Under the pieces are notes generated by a model, which did not search any database, was not told the origin of the DNA, and saw nothing but the letters and a program-made list of their open reading frames with translations. Below are positions 34,624 through 44,820 of a stretch of 64,000 nt of DNA, in pieces (position 1 is the first letter of the stretch; each line of letters opens with the position of its first letter). Source of the DNA: Phoronis australis (lineage: Eukaryota > Phoronida > Phoronidae); NCBI GenBank assembly GCA_002633005.1, contig NMRA01000299.1:248001-312000 (forward strand), given 5' to 3'. The translations under genes and the position numbers were made by a program.

Positions 34624-37420
34624 ACAGCACACATCACAAGTTTTTGTCCCACCGGTCGGCTAGGAGTCAACCGGCAGCCGGCTGCAGTGCCGTCTCATAA
34701 GGTGACCCACCCAGCCGACTCCACAGCTGACCTTAATTGCTGACCGGCCATCAGCCGACCCGCTGGTCAGCTGCTATTTTTAGGCTAGAGTAGCAGTTGC
34801 GTAATAGGATGTCAGGCCGATACCGCTTTGCGTGCCGATGCACATTCGTCTTGCAGTAAAGACGCAAAATACACAGTTCTGTATTCCCTAAACCCATGGA
34901 CTTGAAAGGCTCTAACTTCAAAATATGGTTTCGATTTCCACGAACTTAGACAGTGACATCAAACACGGAATTACCACTATTGAGGCTACAACCAATTCCA
35001 GCTTTGCGTATTCCGTTTCCATGCATCAGTGACATTAAAATCTGCACTAGTTACAGGTATCAGCTGGTCATTTACATTGATTCAAATTAAAATAAATATT
35101 TTCTGACAACAACATATTATTCACAAATAAAAAATTTTGAACGGGAAGATGTGAATACGTGGTGACGCTGAGATATTTGTCTCTACGCGTGTGAATCTTT
35201 GGTAAAATGACTGCCATGTCGAAAAAAATGAATACACCAAGGTGCACTTTTTGAGAAGCAAAGCGTCTAAGGATGTTTATAGCGCATGATTTGGACACCC
35301 TAGGTAGTAAGTGACGCTGAATGACACCTGGCTACTGTGGCGGCAAAACAAAAATATCATGCTTGTATCACCTCCTCCCCCTTCTCCGGCCTCGAGTTCT
35401 GCACCTTCCAATGAGTCACCAAGCTTCATGTCTCCTCATACAGTATTAGGCATGCATATTACATCATACAACATCTCAGTAAAACTTGTTATCAATCAAG
35501 GTAGAAAACATTATTTGTATCATTGCCACAAGAACATAACATTGATTCATGCCAAAGGTTTGAAATAATGCCCCCTTAAGAGTTTTGACTTGCCCTGGTG
35601 ACCAATGGAATCGATGCAATAAACTTATACAAGTTGTTTTTTAACCTGTGTCACAGAACTGAAGATTGTATGCGTTTTCGTTACTTTCCGAGTTTGTTCT
35701 TTTTGAATCACAGGTTTATCATTTTTACGCTCTACATGAACATGTAGACTACCTGGGAACTTTTCTTTAGGATTACATGTACCGAGTTACTCCGATGATT
35801 TATTTTCAGAGTTTTACCCCGTGTTCTTATTCCAAAGGGCTCGGAAGGCTCTAGCCTTGGTGCGAAGCTGTTTAGTACTAAATTAAATATACAACTTTGC
35901 GCTGATGTGGGTAAAACTGAACAAATAAAATCTTTCTTGAGTAATGTAAATTATTTACCGGTGTTGCAAAAAAAGATTTTCTACTGTTATTCTGCTGCTA
36001 AAATTGTGATGTGATCTTCTGCATCGGTTTTCGGCGGAATGAAATATTGCGTCACCTATTACCCAGTTTCTTTTTCCCAGAATCTTCAATCAAACGTTCT
36101 CCATCAAGGTTGCGTAAAGATAAAAAAATGATCAGAATTCGTTTAACTTAATTATGAGTTTTTAGAATTTTGATAGCACTAAACCGAATTTTAGAACAAA
36201 TTTTCCGCGATGTTGTCATCTCATGGAAGATGTCGAAAATAATCTGGAAGTGGCGCGTGTCACAAATGTAATCCTTTCAAAACGACAACTTACCTTTCTT
36301 TGATACAAAAGGCGGAGAATCACACAAGAAAATGACGTTGAATGTTTTTGCTTAACGGCTGCACACCCACCAGTCTTGAGCTGATGTTGATACAAGTTTC
36401 ACGACGAGGTGACTTGCGCAAAAAATCCGGGCTGTGTGCAATTTTGGGGTATGTCGGAGCTACATACACAGAGCCACCTTGCTGTATTTTGGCGACGGTC
36501 TTCATACAGCTAGCTCGGGCTAGATAGGATCGCTCTAACTTTGAAACAATTTTTTACTCCGAAAATGACAACAAATTCAGAATGATGGTGGATCATGGCT
36601 GATACTATAACTGATCACATTCTTCCGTTTTCATGCGCCCATGATCTTAATATCTGCGCTATGTTCAAACCATTGTTTTTGTTGCTCCTAAAATAAACTT
36701 TTGTTCTTTTGCTTTACCAACATGTTAAGAAACGGTACAAAATTAAACGCTGTCTAGTTATTTGTGGGAAAGCGCAATATACAGCGTGATGAAGGGATGA
36801 TCAAGTGCAAGAACGGATGACCGCAAACGCGTGCTACTTGTTGAGCATTACCCGAAATGAAAACACTTGAAGTCGTTAAACATCCAGCGTTGTATTCTGA
36901 TTTTTATGCAAATTTACTGTAACATTTCAAATTTCTTGGTTGTTGACACTTTTACTACGCATATCTAGAGCTCAAAATTATGTTTCCGCGATATCATTTT
37001 ACATTTGAATTTACCACGCCGTCTGCAATTCAACATAAAGTTTACGTTGTTTTAATTTCACGCAATTAATATTTGTAGGTTGATTCGATTTTACCACCTT
37101 TCAATAGTTGAACAAAAGTTGATAAACTGACGTCAAGACCTGCGGAGTGGCCACTTGTGAATGAACAGCGAACTGTTAAATGTTTGTTTGGCCAAAGTTC
37201 ACCCGCTAAGTCATAAAATGGTAATTGCCGACCAAGGACACGCATAATCCAAATTGGTTGTCTATGCTAGGCGACCACTTTGCCGACCCAAGTGCCGACC
37301 ACAGAGGCGACTCAGCAGACGGCTCCTAGCCAACCATTGTTGGTCGGCTGCTGGTCGGGTAGACGGCTGGTCGTCGACCAATTTCCGACCAGTAGGACAA
37401 AAATTCGTGATGTGTGCTGT
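34624..37420. mobile_element. 2.8 kb TIR element with GGTCGGCT subterminal repeats
   Basis: The left end ACAGCACACATCACAAGTTT and the reverse complement of the right end ACAGCACACATCACGAATTT agree, then both continue TTTGTCCYACYGGTCGG. Next to each end are clustered GTCGGCT/GCCGACC repeats (34655-34770 and 37265-37390). The interior has only short frames and no transposase I can recognise, so the element is probably non-autonomous. Confidence 0.75.
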
Positions 37421-37826
37421 ATAGTGTGAGAGAGTGCTATGGAATTGTTTGAGTTTGTAAAAGAACTTGAATTGACAGAGAAACTTAGTTTTGTGGTGTG
37501 GTTGATTATATCATATCTATGTATACTTATCCTATGCAACTTCGCACGATTGTCCCAACTAGTCAGCATACCTACTCAGAACACTAAAAACTACAGTGAG
37601 CAAACCGCCAAGTCCTTGTTCGTTGAGTGACGCGATTACACACTCAAAGACCCTATGTTGGTAGCATTATGATAAAAGTTCCCTAACAAATCAACACAAT
37701 TGGTTTCATTTTTTTAACTTTTTAACCTTTTGGTGGCTAACATTGAAATAGTCTGTCCAGTTTATACTCCCTCAAGTCCATAAATTTCCATCACGAACAT
37801 TTTGAATTATGCAACCTTACACTTAC

Positions 37827-37856
37827 CTTAAAGTTGACAATCTAGAAACCTCCGCA
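37827..37856 (-). CDS. Host gene microexon (30 bases)
   Basis: Acceptor TTTCTTGCAG, donor GTAAGTGTAA. Phase 2 is the only open frame (both others contain a stop) and gives AEVSRLSTL plus split codons. The intron just upstream of the exon (plus-strand 37857-37920) shares GTAACGGCAAATAAATAATT with the equivalents next to 51143 and 51648, marking it as a diverged sister cassette. Confidence 0.72.
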
Positions 37857-37989
37857 CTGCAAGAAAAATAATGTCACTCTATCAGTAACGGCAAATAAAT
37901 AATTTAAAAAAAAGAATGCAAAACTGCTTATAAATACACGTTTTCCTAATGAAAAAGTAGAACAGGTATACAAGTTAAATTGTCTCAAA

Positions 37990-38300
37990 ATGGAAGTTAC
38001 TAGTACCTCGTCATCATCAACAGTTTCAAACTTAAAGATAGAGTCAAGATAATTTTCAAAACCTTAATAGCATATCAATATTTCTGAAGGCAAATTCTTT
38101 CCAATGTACTTAAAATAGTTGTTGAGCTGTTCAGCTATTTTCTTTTGATCAGTAATGTGTCCAGAGGCAGTAAAGGTGATAAACTGAGGAAGAACAGTTC
38201 TGGAGGATGAATTAGAAATTATCTTTTTGGCGACTTGGCGTATAACATTTTTGTACTACCCGTGCTGTTCTTCATGGTACTTACGTTTTTATTACGGATT
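37990..38300 (-). mobile_element. LINE ORF2 fragment (endonuclease-RT linker)
   Basis: Minus-strand translation reads VLPQFITFTASGHITDQKKI, then AEQLNNYFKYIGKNL and, after a stop, FETVDDDEV. This is the typical LINE linker (G.I.TD...IAN.LN.YF..IG ... .V...EV) before the RT domain. There is at least one stop. It is a 300-base remnant in the same strand sense as the host gene. Confidence 0.72.
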
Positions 38301-38875
38301 TAAATATTATGCCATTATAATTTCACAGTTTTAATGAGAAAAGGCTAGAAAAAAAAAGAATCAGATGTGGTTTTAATGGACTTTGCCTCCCACTTTCATA
38401 GATTTTAATTAACATGCTCAATGTAATCCAGTCTTTGAGTTTATGTTTATGCTTGTGCTTGTTGAACAGTTTGGTTTTGGAGAGAAAATCTTTCTTTACC
38501 AAATCCAAAAGAATTGTTTAAAAATAATTGTAGCTAGGATTTTGAGATGAATCGTTATCTAAGACTGACTCGAAGTCAATTCAAGTCAATGAAAGTTTTA
38601 AAAGTGGCATGAGATTTTTTGACTGACTTTATATAACTAAGCTTAGGTTTATGAAGTTCACTTTAATTTTTTATTAGCACCGAGAGACAAAAATATGGGG
38701 AAGTGGTCTGAATTTTGCATAACAATGTACCAGCCTCTTACATGATTGTGGTTGGAGAGAATCTTCTATTGATATGATCAATAAGATTACATCTTCCGTG
38801 GGTGGCAGATGAGCAGACAGGTGTGACGGCATGACATGCATGAATTTATCATATTTGATTTAGGCCAGAACAGAA
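38301..38875. other. Intron sequence, nothing recognised
   Basis: AT-rich, with no repeat family identified before the Penelope terminus at 38876. Confidence 0.45.
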
Positions 38876-39022
38876 GCACGAACTTTAAAATTAGCACGTA
38901 AGTAAATAACAACATATCTATCCAACGATTCGGTTTATTACTCTAAACCATTTTCAAGGAAACAGTTCACAGATTCAAAACAGGCGACACAGGTAGAGAA
39001 GAGGCTGTACAGGTACATGTGA
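38876..39022 (+). repeat. Inverted terminal repeat, left, of Penelope copy 2
   Basis: Runs from GCACGAACTTTAAAATTAGC to GGCTGTACAGGTACATG and is the reverse complement of 40182-40325 with about a dozen differences. Confidence 0.85.
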
Positions 39023-39159
39023 GGGGGAGAGACTAGAAATCAAAACATTTGGAGCTCAAATGAACTACGTAATGTTTGTATTGAGGTAACGCTCAGCACG
39101 ATTCAACCGTATATGCATAGCCTCCTTTATGAGGAGCCTGAGGGTGGCATTATCATTGT

Positions 39160-39420
39160 CTAGCATCTGAACACCAGAGCAATCCATAGTGTGACCAGTT
39201 GTCGAGGAATGATTTGAGAAACAGCACTGTGTGTGTCTTTACAGTGTTTTACGATTCTGATGCTAAGAATCCTGTTTGTCATTCCAATGTGAAACTGTTC
39301 ACGCTCACTACATTTGAGTTGGTACACAACCCGACTTCTTTGAGAATTACTCAACAGTGTTTTTAGCCTCGACAATGACAAAAGTCTGTTTTCAGGTTTG
39401 AAGATTGTTACGAGATGCAA
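39160..39420 (-). pseudogene. GIY-YIG endonuclease remnant of Penelope copy 2
   Basis: Minus-strand frame reads SRVVYQLKCSEREQFHIGMT, then NRILSIRIVKHCKD. It matches the start of the Penelope GIY-YIG domain (VVY.L.C..C...YIG.T...L..R...H), with the usual YIG seen as HIG. The upstream cysteines are poorly kept, and the frame is broken relative to the RT part. Confidence 0.78.
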
Positions 39421-39639
39421 ACATGGAGTAATAGCTCCAAGAATTCTCTTAACCGCAGTGCCTCTCGACTACACAACTACTGTTACCTAAATAGGGGAGA
39501 TTGAGAAATACTTTCTTCAATTCAGGCCCATGACAAACATCCGCATGTGTCCTTAGAATTGGTTACGTAAAAACCAGTCAGTGCAAGATTTTATAAATGT
39601 TTTAGGGTATCCATTTTGAATCAAGACGTTATTTAAAAA

Positions 39640-40184
39640 TTCAAGTGCCCAGTCAAACAAGTCAGAATGCTACATGCACTGAAGACCCAATTAATCAGAC
39701 CAATGACCAGACCAGTTTTCTGCATTTTAGGAACAAAACTATCCCACTTGAGGTACAGACCTGAAAAAGTAGGTTTTCTATACACTGATTTAGACAATAA
39801 GTCATTCTGACAGTGAACTAATACATCAAGAAAACTAATGCAGTTGTTTGCTTTTGACTCTGTGGTAAATTTAATACTATTAGTACATAATGTGTTCATC
39901 CAGTCAAGAAATGGCTTAGCTTGACTGTGATGGCTAAAAGTCACGAAAATGTCAACATAATGTTTGTAATACAATGGTAGATCAGTAGGACAGTTATTAA
40001 AGGCCATGATCTCTTCTAAATTGATAATCCAGATACTAGCTAATACAGGACCTAGTGGACTCCCCATAGCAACACCGTCACATTGATCAAAGTATTCCTC
40101 ATTGAATATAAAGTGATTTTCTTTAACAGCAATGTTGAGCAATGTCTGTAGTTGCGGTCTAGTTAAACACACAGTTAATGACAT
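39640..40184 (-). pseudogene. Penelope reverse transcriptase remnant, copy 2
   Basis: An open stretch of about 180 codons with Penelope RT motifs in order: FIFNEEYFDQCDGVAMGSPL, then GPVLASIWI, the catalytic-box equivalent YYKHYVDIFVTF, FLDWMNTL, and SISFLDV-like and VYRKPTFSGLYLKWDSF. The second catalytic aspartate of YVDD is replaced by isoleucine, so the enzyme is dead. The N-terminal palm and fingers are deleted: the frame starts inside the terminal repeat. Confidence 0.85.
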
Positions 40185-40325
40185 GTTCCTGTACAGCCTC
40201 TTCTCTACCTGTGTCGCCTGTTTTGAGTCTGTGAACTGTTTCCTTGAGAATGGTTTAGAGTAATAAACCGAAACATTGGATAGATATGTCGTTATATACT
40301 TACACGCTAATTTTAAAATTCGTGC
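40182..40325 (-). repeat. Inverted terminal repeat, right, of Penelope copy 2
   Basis: Partner of 38876-39022. It contains the stem TGGTTTA-GAGTAA-TAAACC followed by GAAAC (about 40240-40268). Confidence 0.85.
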
Positions 40326-40689
40326 ATGAATTTACTTTGCGTGTATGTGAATTGTTGGGTGTCTGCGTTTATGCATACCTGTGTTCGTGCGCATACATGT
40401 GTGTGTGTGTGGACCTTAATAAATGCTTTATTTAAATTGTTGAGTCACAGTACACAAGTACGGCCCAAAACAGAGGTTGATATTTTACGGATCGAGAGAG
40501 TGCAATGATCTCCCAAAGTTAAAATGATCTGATATGCCCGAGGAATTGGTATATACTTGTTTCATTATGTGATTCTGATGATTCTTTCATCTGATTTTTT
40601 CATCTTTTATATGAATACCACATTCTAAATTGCACTGACATTCTACTGGCTTTTTTATCAGAGATTTATGGTTTCAGCCATCTGATTGA

Positions 40690-41075
40690 TATGATCACAA
40701 ACAGTTGCATCAGAGGTCAGGGTGGCATAACTAGAGTTATCATATCATATTTTATGCAGTCAGATGACAAAAATATCAGTGGTCGTGCAATGATAGAATA
40801 TGCAGACAGACAACTTTCATATGCTTACCCCCTTTGGATAAGCCTTGGCTTAGCTTCTGACAATGCCTCGACATTTTCCACGGCGAAACTACTGTTTGAA
40901 AAAAGCAAAAACAATAATTATACCAGCCCAGAGATGGGAAATGTTATTTTCCAACTAATCAATAAAAGAGGGGCAAGTTCTTGGCATCTAGTGCCCATTG
41001 TGCAAGGTTTACAATAAAACAAAACCAGAATAAAAATTTATGGCCCTAAAAGTAGACTATAAATCAACCAAAGAA
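40690..41075 (+). other. Unassigned 108-codon frame and repeat end
   Basis: A plus-strand frame (40691-41017) reads well-composed protein-like sequence (IEYADRQLSYAYPLWISLGL, then ASDNASTFSTAKLLFEKS) but I do not recognise it. Its last bases and the following 60 belong to the repeat shared with 31885-31985, so it may be the tail of a transposon protein. No upstream exon or start context supports a host gene. Confidence 0.4.
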
Positions 41076-41244
41076 CATATAATATTAAAGAAGAATGCCA
41101 CCCTATTTAATTAGTCTTTTTTAATTGGTATATATCCATATCGCCTCGCATACAGTCGACATTACCTTGCTCAGAGAGGTGTCGCGTTAACTCGTGAGGA
41201 AGGTGAGAAATGACACAGTGACGTCAGTGGTTCATTTGCAGAGT

Positions 41245-41440
41245 GAATGCCGCTATGTTGCAGTGCATCATTACCGCTTGTCCGAACTATGCAGCTGCAA
41301 GGAAAGCGGGCATATCATATTTTCGACTTCCTCGAGAGTCCAAAATGCTTGAAGTGGCTCGCGGTAGTAAAGAATGAAAAGTACAATGTAAATAGCCACT
41401 ATGAGGCCGTGAAACATCTCCGTGTCTGTGGCCTGCAGTT
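41245..41440 (+). pseudogene. THAP-type zinc-finger fragment, frameshifted
   Basis: One frame gives CIITACPNYAAARKAGISYF, then RLPRES. After a single frame change the next gives KWLAVVKNEKYNVN, then HLRVCGLQL. Together these show the C2CH layout of a THAP domain: two spaced cysteines, G-ISYFRLP in place of the usual 'gisFhrFP', a tryptophan, and a C-x2-H-like end where H is replaced by Q. THAP domains bind DNA and occur in many transposases (P-element type). The copy is broken. Confidence 0.65.
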
Positions 41441-41464
41441 GTCGACAGTGAGTCTGACGGAATG

Positions 41465-41660
41465 ACAGCTTACCAAATAACTATCCATACGTTCCGTTGC
41501 CTGAGCTTGTTCATGGCGCCTCTCTAGTATTTCTTCATCACTGTATTCCGGTTCGAACTGATAGCCTGTGAAAGTTAACAATCCACCTGCGAAGTCTTCG
41601 TCAGATGAGCTCCTGTCTAAGACAGGATTGCGAGTTGCCATGTTGATATTTATTACTGAG
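41465..41660 (-). pseudogene. P2X7-like domain protein, N-terminal fragment (copy A)
   Basis: Frame begins MATRNPVLDRSSSDEDFAGG and continues FTGYQFEPEYSDEEILERRH, ending near MDSYLV. The YQFEP motif followed by an acidic helix is the hallmark N-terminus of P2X7 C-terminal-like ('ballast') domain proteins found alone in invertebrates and in mobile elements. The cysteine-rich core that should follow is missing: the frame runs into the antisense of the THAP fragment. A homologous frame is in copy B at 62332. Confidence 0.72.
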
Positions 41661-42914
41661 CGTTTCGTTTGAAAATGAATTATTCTTACCCTAACCAATA
41701 CTTGTATAAAACTGAAACCAAGTCTGTCTCATTAGATGTCTTTGGAGTGTTCGTGAGTGCAAATGATTTGAGGAGCCAGCAATGAATAAATCACTGCGTT
41801 ACCGGCTTTAGGTCCAATAAAACTAATTGATCGGACACCGAGGCCGTGTGAGCGCATGCTAATTCAGTGACTGGAAGTTTAGTTCCAAACTTTGGCTGGC
41901 TTATGTTCGTGATGTCTTCAGTCCAGCCGCGATGGGCCTGATCGGGTTCCGAGCTACTCTTTGGGCAGGATAACGAGTCAGTCCTGCTGCGACGGACCTG
42001 ATCGGGTGCCGAGCCACTGGCCAGGATAACAAGCGTTTTGTGTGTTTAGAACTCAAAAAATCACAAGTCTAAACAACACAGATCCAGGTTCTCCTGTCTG
42101 TATTTCACGGAAGAATACTTTGAATTTATCTCCAAACAGACCCCAAACTCCTGCTACAGACCTTGGTAAATTGGCCTGCCAAACTTTGTAGGCTACGGTG
42201 TGTCCAAATACCAATAAATCCATAACAGCAAAATAAAACAACATGTTTTTATAAGAGCTCGGTGTATTTTTAAGGGTTTTACATCGAAGTTTGATGATTT
42301 ATTGGTGTTAAATGATGAATTCAAGTGATAAGCTGACACCAGTAACCTGTGTTGTGAACTCCAGAACACACTGCGTATGAAACCAATGACGTCATTGCAT
42401 AATTTCAACACCTCCATCTGCCGTCAGGTGTCAGGTAACGCAACCAAATGTGCCATTATCAAGTAGAACTACTCGATCTAAATTGATACAAAATAGGTTG
42501 TTTTTTGGGTGGCATGCTCCTTTAAATAAACAAAAAAATAAGTATGGTGGAACCTACGGCTGCAAGACAAGGCTGTTTTGCAACTTATCAAAATGACTGA
42601 AGAAATAAAACCAAAAATAAACATGAAAAAGTACAACAAGGTCATGAATTAGCAAAAGTCATCCAAAGCTATATGCGATTGCGTGCTGTCTCCATTTTTC
42701 TTCCAAACTTCGTGGGCATCAATTCAGAGACATAGTGGATGCAGATACAAAATATTACCATCAGGGGTACAGCAGTTGTGAGAATCAACTAAAATAAAAA
42801 GTCATCTATCCTATTCAAATCTAATGACAATCCTTCTAGTTCAGGATCAGCTTTAGCCAGAGACAAATAATATTTTTGCACAAACAATAAGTGTATACAA
42901 GTTACATCACTCAC

Positions 42915-42935
42915 CCCAGCCCTTGGTAGTTTGAC
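42915..42935 (-). CDS. Host gene microexon (21 bases)
   Basis: Acceptor GATTTTTTCAG, donor GTGAGTGATG. In phase 2 it gives SNYQGL with split glycines. The intron immediately upstream (plus-strand 42936-43080) is alignable with that next to 33781-33795 (shared CTGAAAAAATCGTTGCAAA, TAATTATTCAACATC and TTTTGGCTTAAAG-like phrases), so the two microexons are duplicates of one cassette. Confidence 0.68.
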
Positions 42936-43119
42936 CTGAAAAAATCGTTGCAAAAATAGTAAACAGTAATGAAACTGACTGCACCACATTCACACAATTT
43001 CATACATGTAATTATTCAACATCATAGGTAAGGGTACATTAAAGAAGCAGCAACGTGTTTTGGCTTAAAGTTGCAAGGACAACTTCTAATCAGTTGCTTG
43101 ACAACCATATGGCTCAATC

Positions 43120-43440
43120 AATTCAATGCTGGTATAAAAATACTAAAAACATGTAACAAAATGAAACCAGTTCCAGTTAATTTTGTGACAAGTACACAAC
43201 CTTGTAGAAGTGAAGAACAGTTGATTGAAGACTTAGGGAAAAAATAAACTGGTTAAAGTCAGGCGACGCAGTATTTCATGGCGCCGATAGCCGATGCAAA
43301 AGATCGCATCATAATTTTAGCAGCAGAATAACGGTAGAATGCCAAATTTTTCCAACACCAGTAACTAAGTTAGTTTACACAATGAAAAGTGTACTTTTCA
43401 ATGACATTAATTTTGTGTCAGATGATATTTGTCTAGTTTT
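43120..43440 (+). repeat. Dispersed repeat family R3, copy 2
   Basis: Shares ATGTAACAAAATGAA, ATGGCGCCGA, AGCCGATGCAAAAGA-like and CCAACACCAGTAACTAAGTT with the copies at 7500 and 60540. Confidence 0.65.
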
Positions 43441-43649
43441 TTACTCTTATCGTCACAAACCGGTATATTTAGTATAGAGCGTAGCACCAAGGCTACAGAT
43501 AAACATGCTTTGTGTGTTTGCAAAAAACTCCTGATTAGAACATTTTCATTTTACTCCAACAAGAACAAATTAAACAATTTCCACAAAAAGCATGGTCAAA
43601 GGAATAAAATGACAAAACTGTTAATAGATTACTGCCTGTATCTTTGCTG

Positions 43650-44760
43650 CCTCTACTCCCACAGACTTACACAAACTGATAACAAACACAATTTCAGTAA
43701 ATACTTGTACCATCATTTTGACTCACAACGAAACATGCAGACTGCCAATTACACTTACCTCTTGCTTGCCTGCAACAATGGCTGGGCACTTTCAATGGCG
43801 ACATTCCTTGAAAAAATTAAGGATTATATTATTACACCAACAAGAAAATAGTAATGGTATTTCAATCAAGTACTTACTTGTAAGTTGAAGTTTGACTGTA
43901 ATTCTAATGATCTGCTAACGAATGGAAAGATTACGTGAGATGTACACACAGATCAATGAGTCACAATTGAAACTGAGTGAATGCTTGCAAGACATTACAG
44001 GCCAACAGAATATTACCCAGTAAACAGACATAAACCACAGGGTGGGTGATAGTGGAAGGCACGTATCTAATCTCTCCAATCATTAACAGTTTGTTAGAAT
44101 TACAATCAAACTCCAACTTGCAGGTAAGTCTTGTTTAATTTATCAATTCTAACTCACTGCTAACTTCACTTCAAGATTACATGAGAATTCAAAGTTGTAA
44201 AAAGAGGGCAAAGCGTAAAATAATGCAAGTAGTTTATTAACACCGTCTGTGATATATAAAAACTATATACAGACAACTATGCACAGACAGATGATACGTA
44301 ATGTATTTGTAAGCAGTTAACCCTAGTAATAGGCTTGTTACTTTCTGAAAACACAATCAATACCCCCAAGTACCAGTTTGTAGAATCGTACATCTAAACT
44401 ACCAGCTTTACTGGCCGCTGCTGCATGTGTTCTGTGCAGTGTAAAAATGGACACATCATTGCTAGCCGTAATAAGAACTGTCTTATTCCACCTAGCGATA
44501 ATGTCTTTAGAGACAGGCTGATGAGTCTTGGTATATGAAATAAACAACTGATTACAGTTCTTTTGTAACCCAGCAGTATACTTAATGTGCTCTTTGTAAT
44601 AATGTGCATATGCACAAACATTAATTTCCTTTTGCTGGAAATCGACTCTAGAATGTTTAAGATCATCAAAATGAAGTTTTAAACAACAAGATTTTACATT
44701 AACATTCCTAACATCTAACAGAAGCAATGATTGACCACACTAACCAGTTAGGAGCCCCAG
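43650..44760 (-). mobile_element. DIRS-like retrotransposon 3' part, copy 1
   Basis: Runs from a shared non-coding tail (43650-44330) into tyrosine-recombinase coding sequence (44338-44760, minus strand). The same order is found at 52400-53445. An inverted repeat sits in the tail: CTTACTTGTAAGTTGAAGTT (43875) is complementary to 44097-44132. Inverted pieces near the end are expected of DIRS elements. The reverse transcriptase and RNase H are absent here. Confidence 0.72.
44338..44760 (-). pseudogene. DIRS/Crypton-type tyrosine recombinase, C-terminal part (copy 1)
   Basis: Minus-strand reading: LLLDVRNVNVKSCCLKLHFD, then KHSRVDFQQKEINVCAYAHY, QLFISYTKTHQPVSKDIIAR, and IFTLHRTHAAAASKA. This is the C-terminal domain of the tyrosine recombinases of DIRS and Crypton elements (LD.RN ... 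K.SR ... LF.SY.KPH.PVS.DT..RW ... F..HS.R.AS.S.A). In the HxxR box the arginine is displaced (HRTH), and the final tyrosine region is out of frame, so it is inactive. Confidence 0.82.
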
Positions 44761-44820
44761 AATTATTGTTAAATGGGATATATCACTTGAAGTTACTAGC
44801 TTTACCAGAACCATAAGCCA

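Larger units (their letters stand above)
38876..40325 (-). mobile_element. Penelope-like element with inverted termini, copy 2
   Basis: Inverted terminal sequences of about 145 bases (38876-39022 and 40182-40325) enclose RT and GIY-YIG remains on the minus strand. The termini share TTATTACTCTAAACCATT and AAACAGTTCACAGA, with substitutions. The element is a different subfamily from that at 1-1142: its termini do not match the other's. It is internally deleted, as the N-terminal RT is missing. Confidence 0.85.
41085..42525. mobile_element. TTAA-flanked element with THAP and P2X7-like fragments, copy A
   Basis: Ends are TTAAAGAAGAATGCCACC and, inverted, TTAAAGGAGCATGCCACC, each starting with TTAA as in piggyBac-type target duplications. 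The right 700 bases (41870-42525) match, in reverse complement, the left arm of copy B at 61276-61915. Inside lie a frameshifted THAP-type zinc finger (plus strand) and the start of a P2X7-like intracellular-domain protein (minus strand), converging on each other. Confidence 0.78.

Noticed and set aside
41399-41470. True overlap of THAP and P2X7-like coding sequences
   Set aside because: Both are fragments and the overlap lies outside their recognisable domains; it is best explained by a deletion joining two convergent genes.
43429-43851. 140-codon plus-strand frame
   Set aside because: It runs through repeat tail DNA shared with 52400-52610, where the frame is not conserved.
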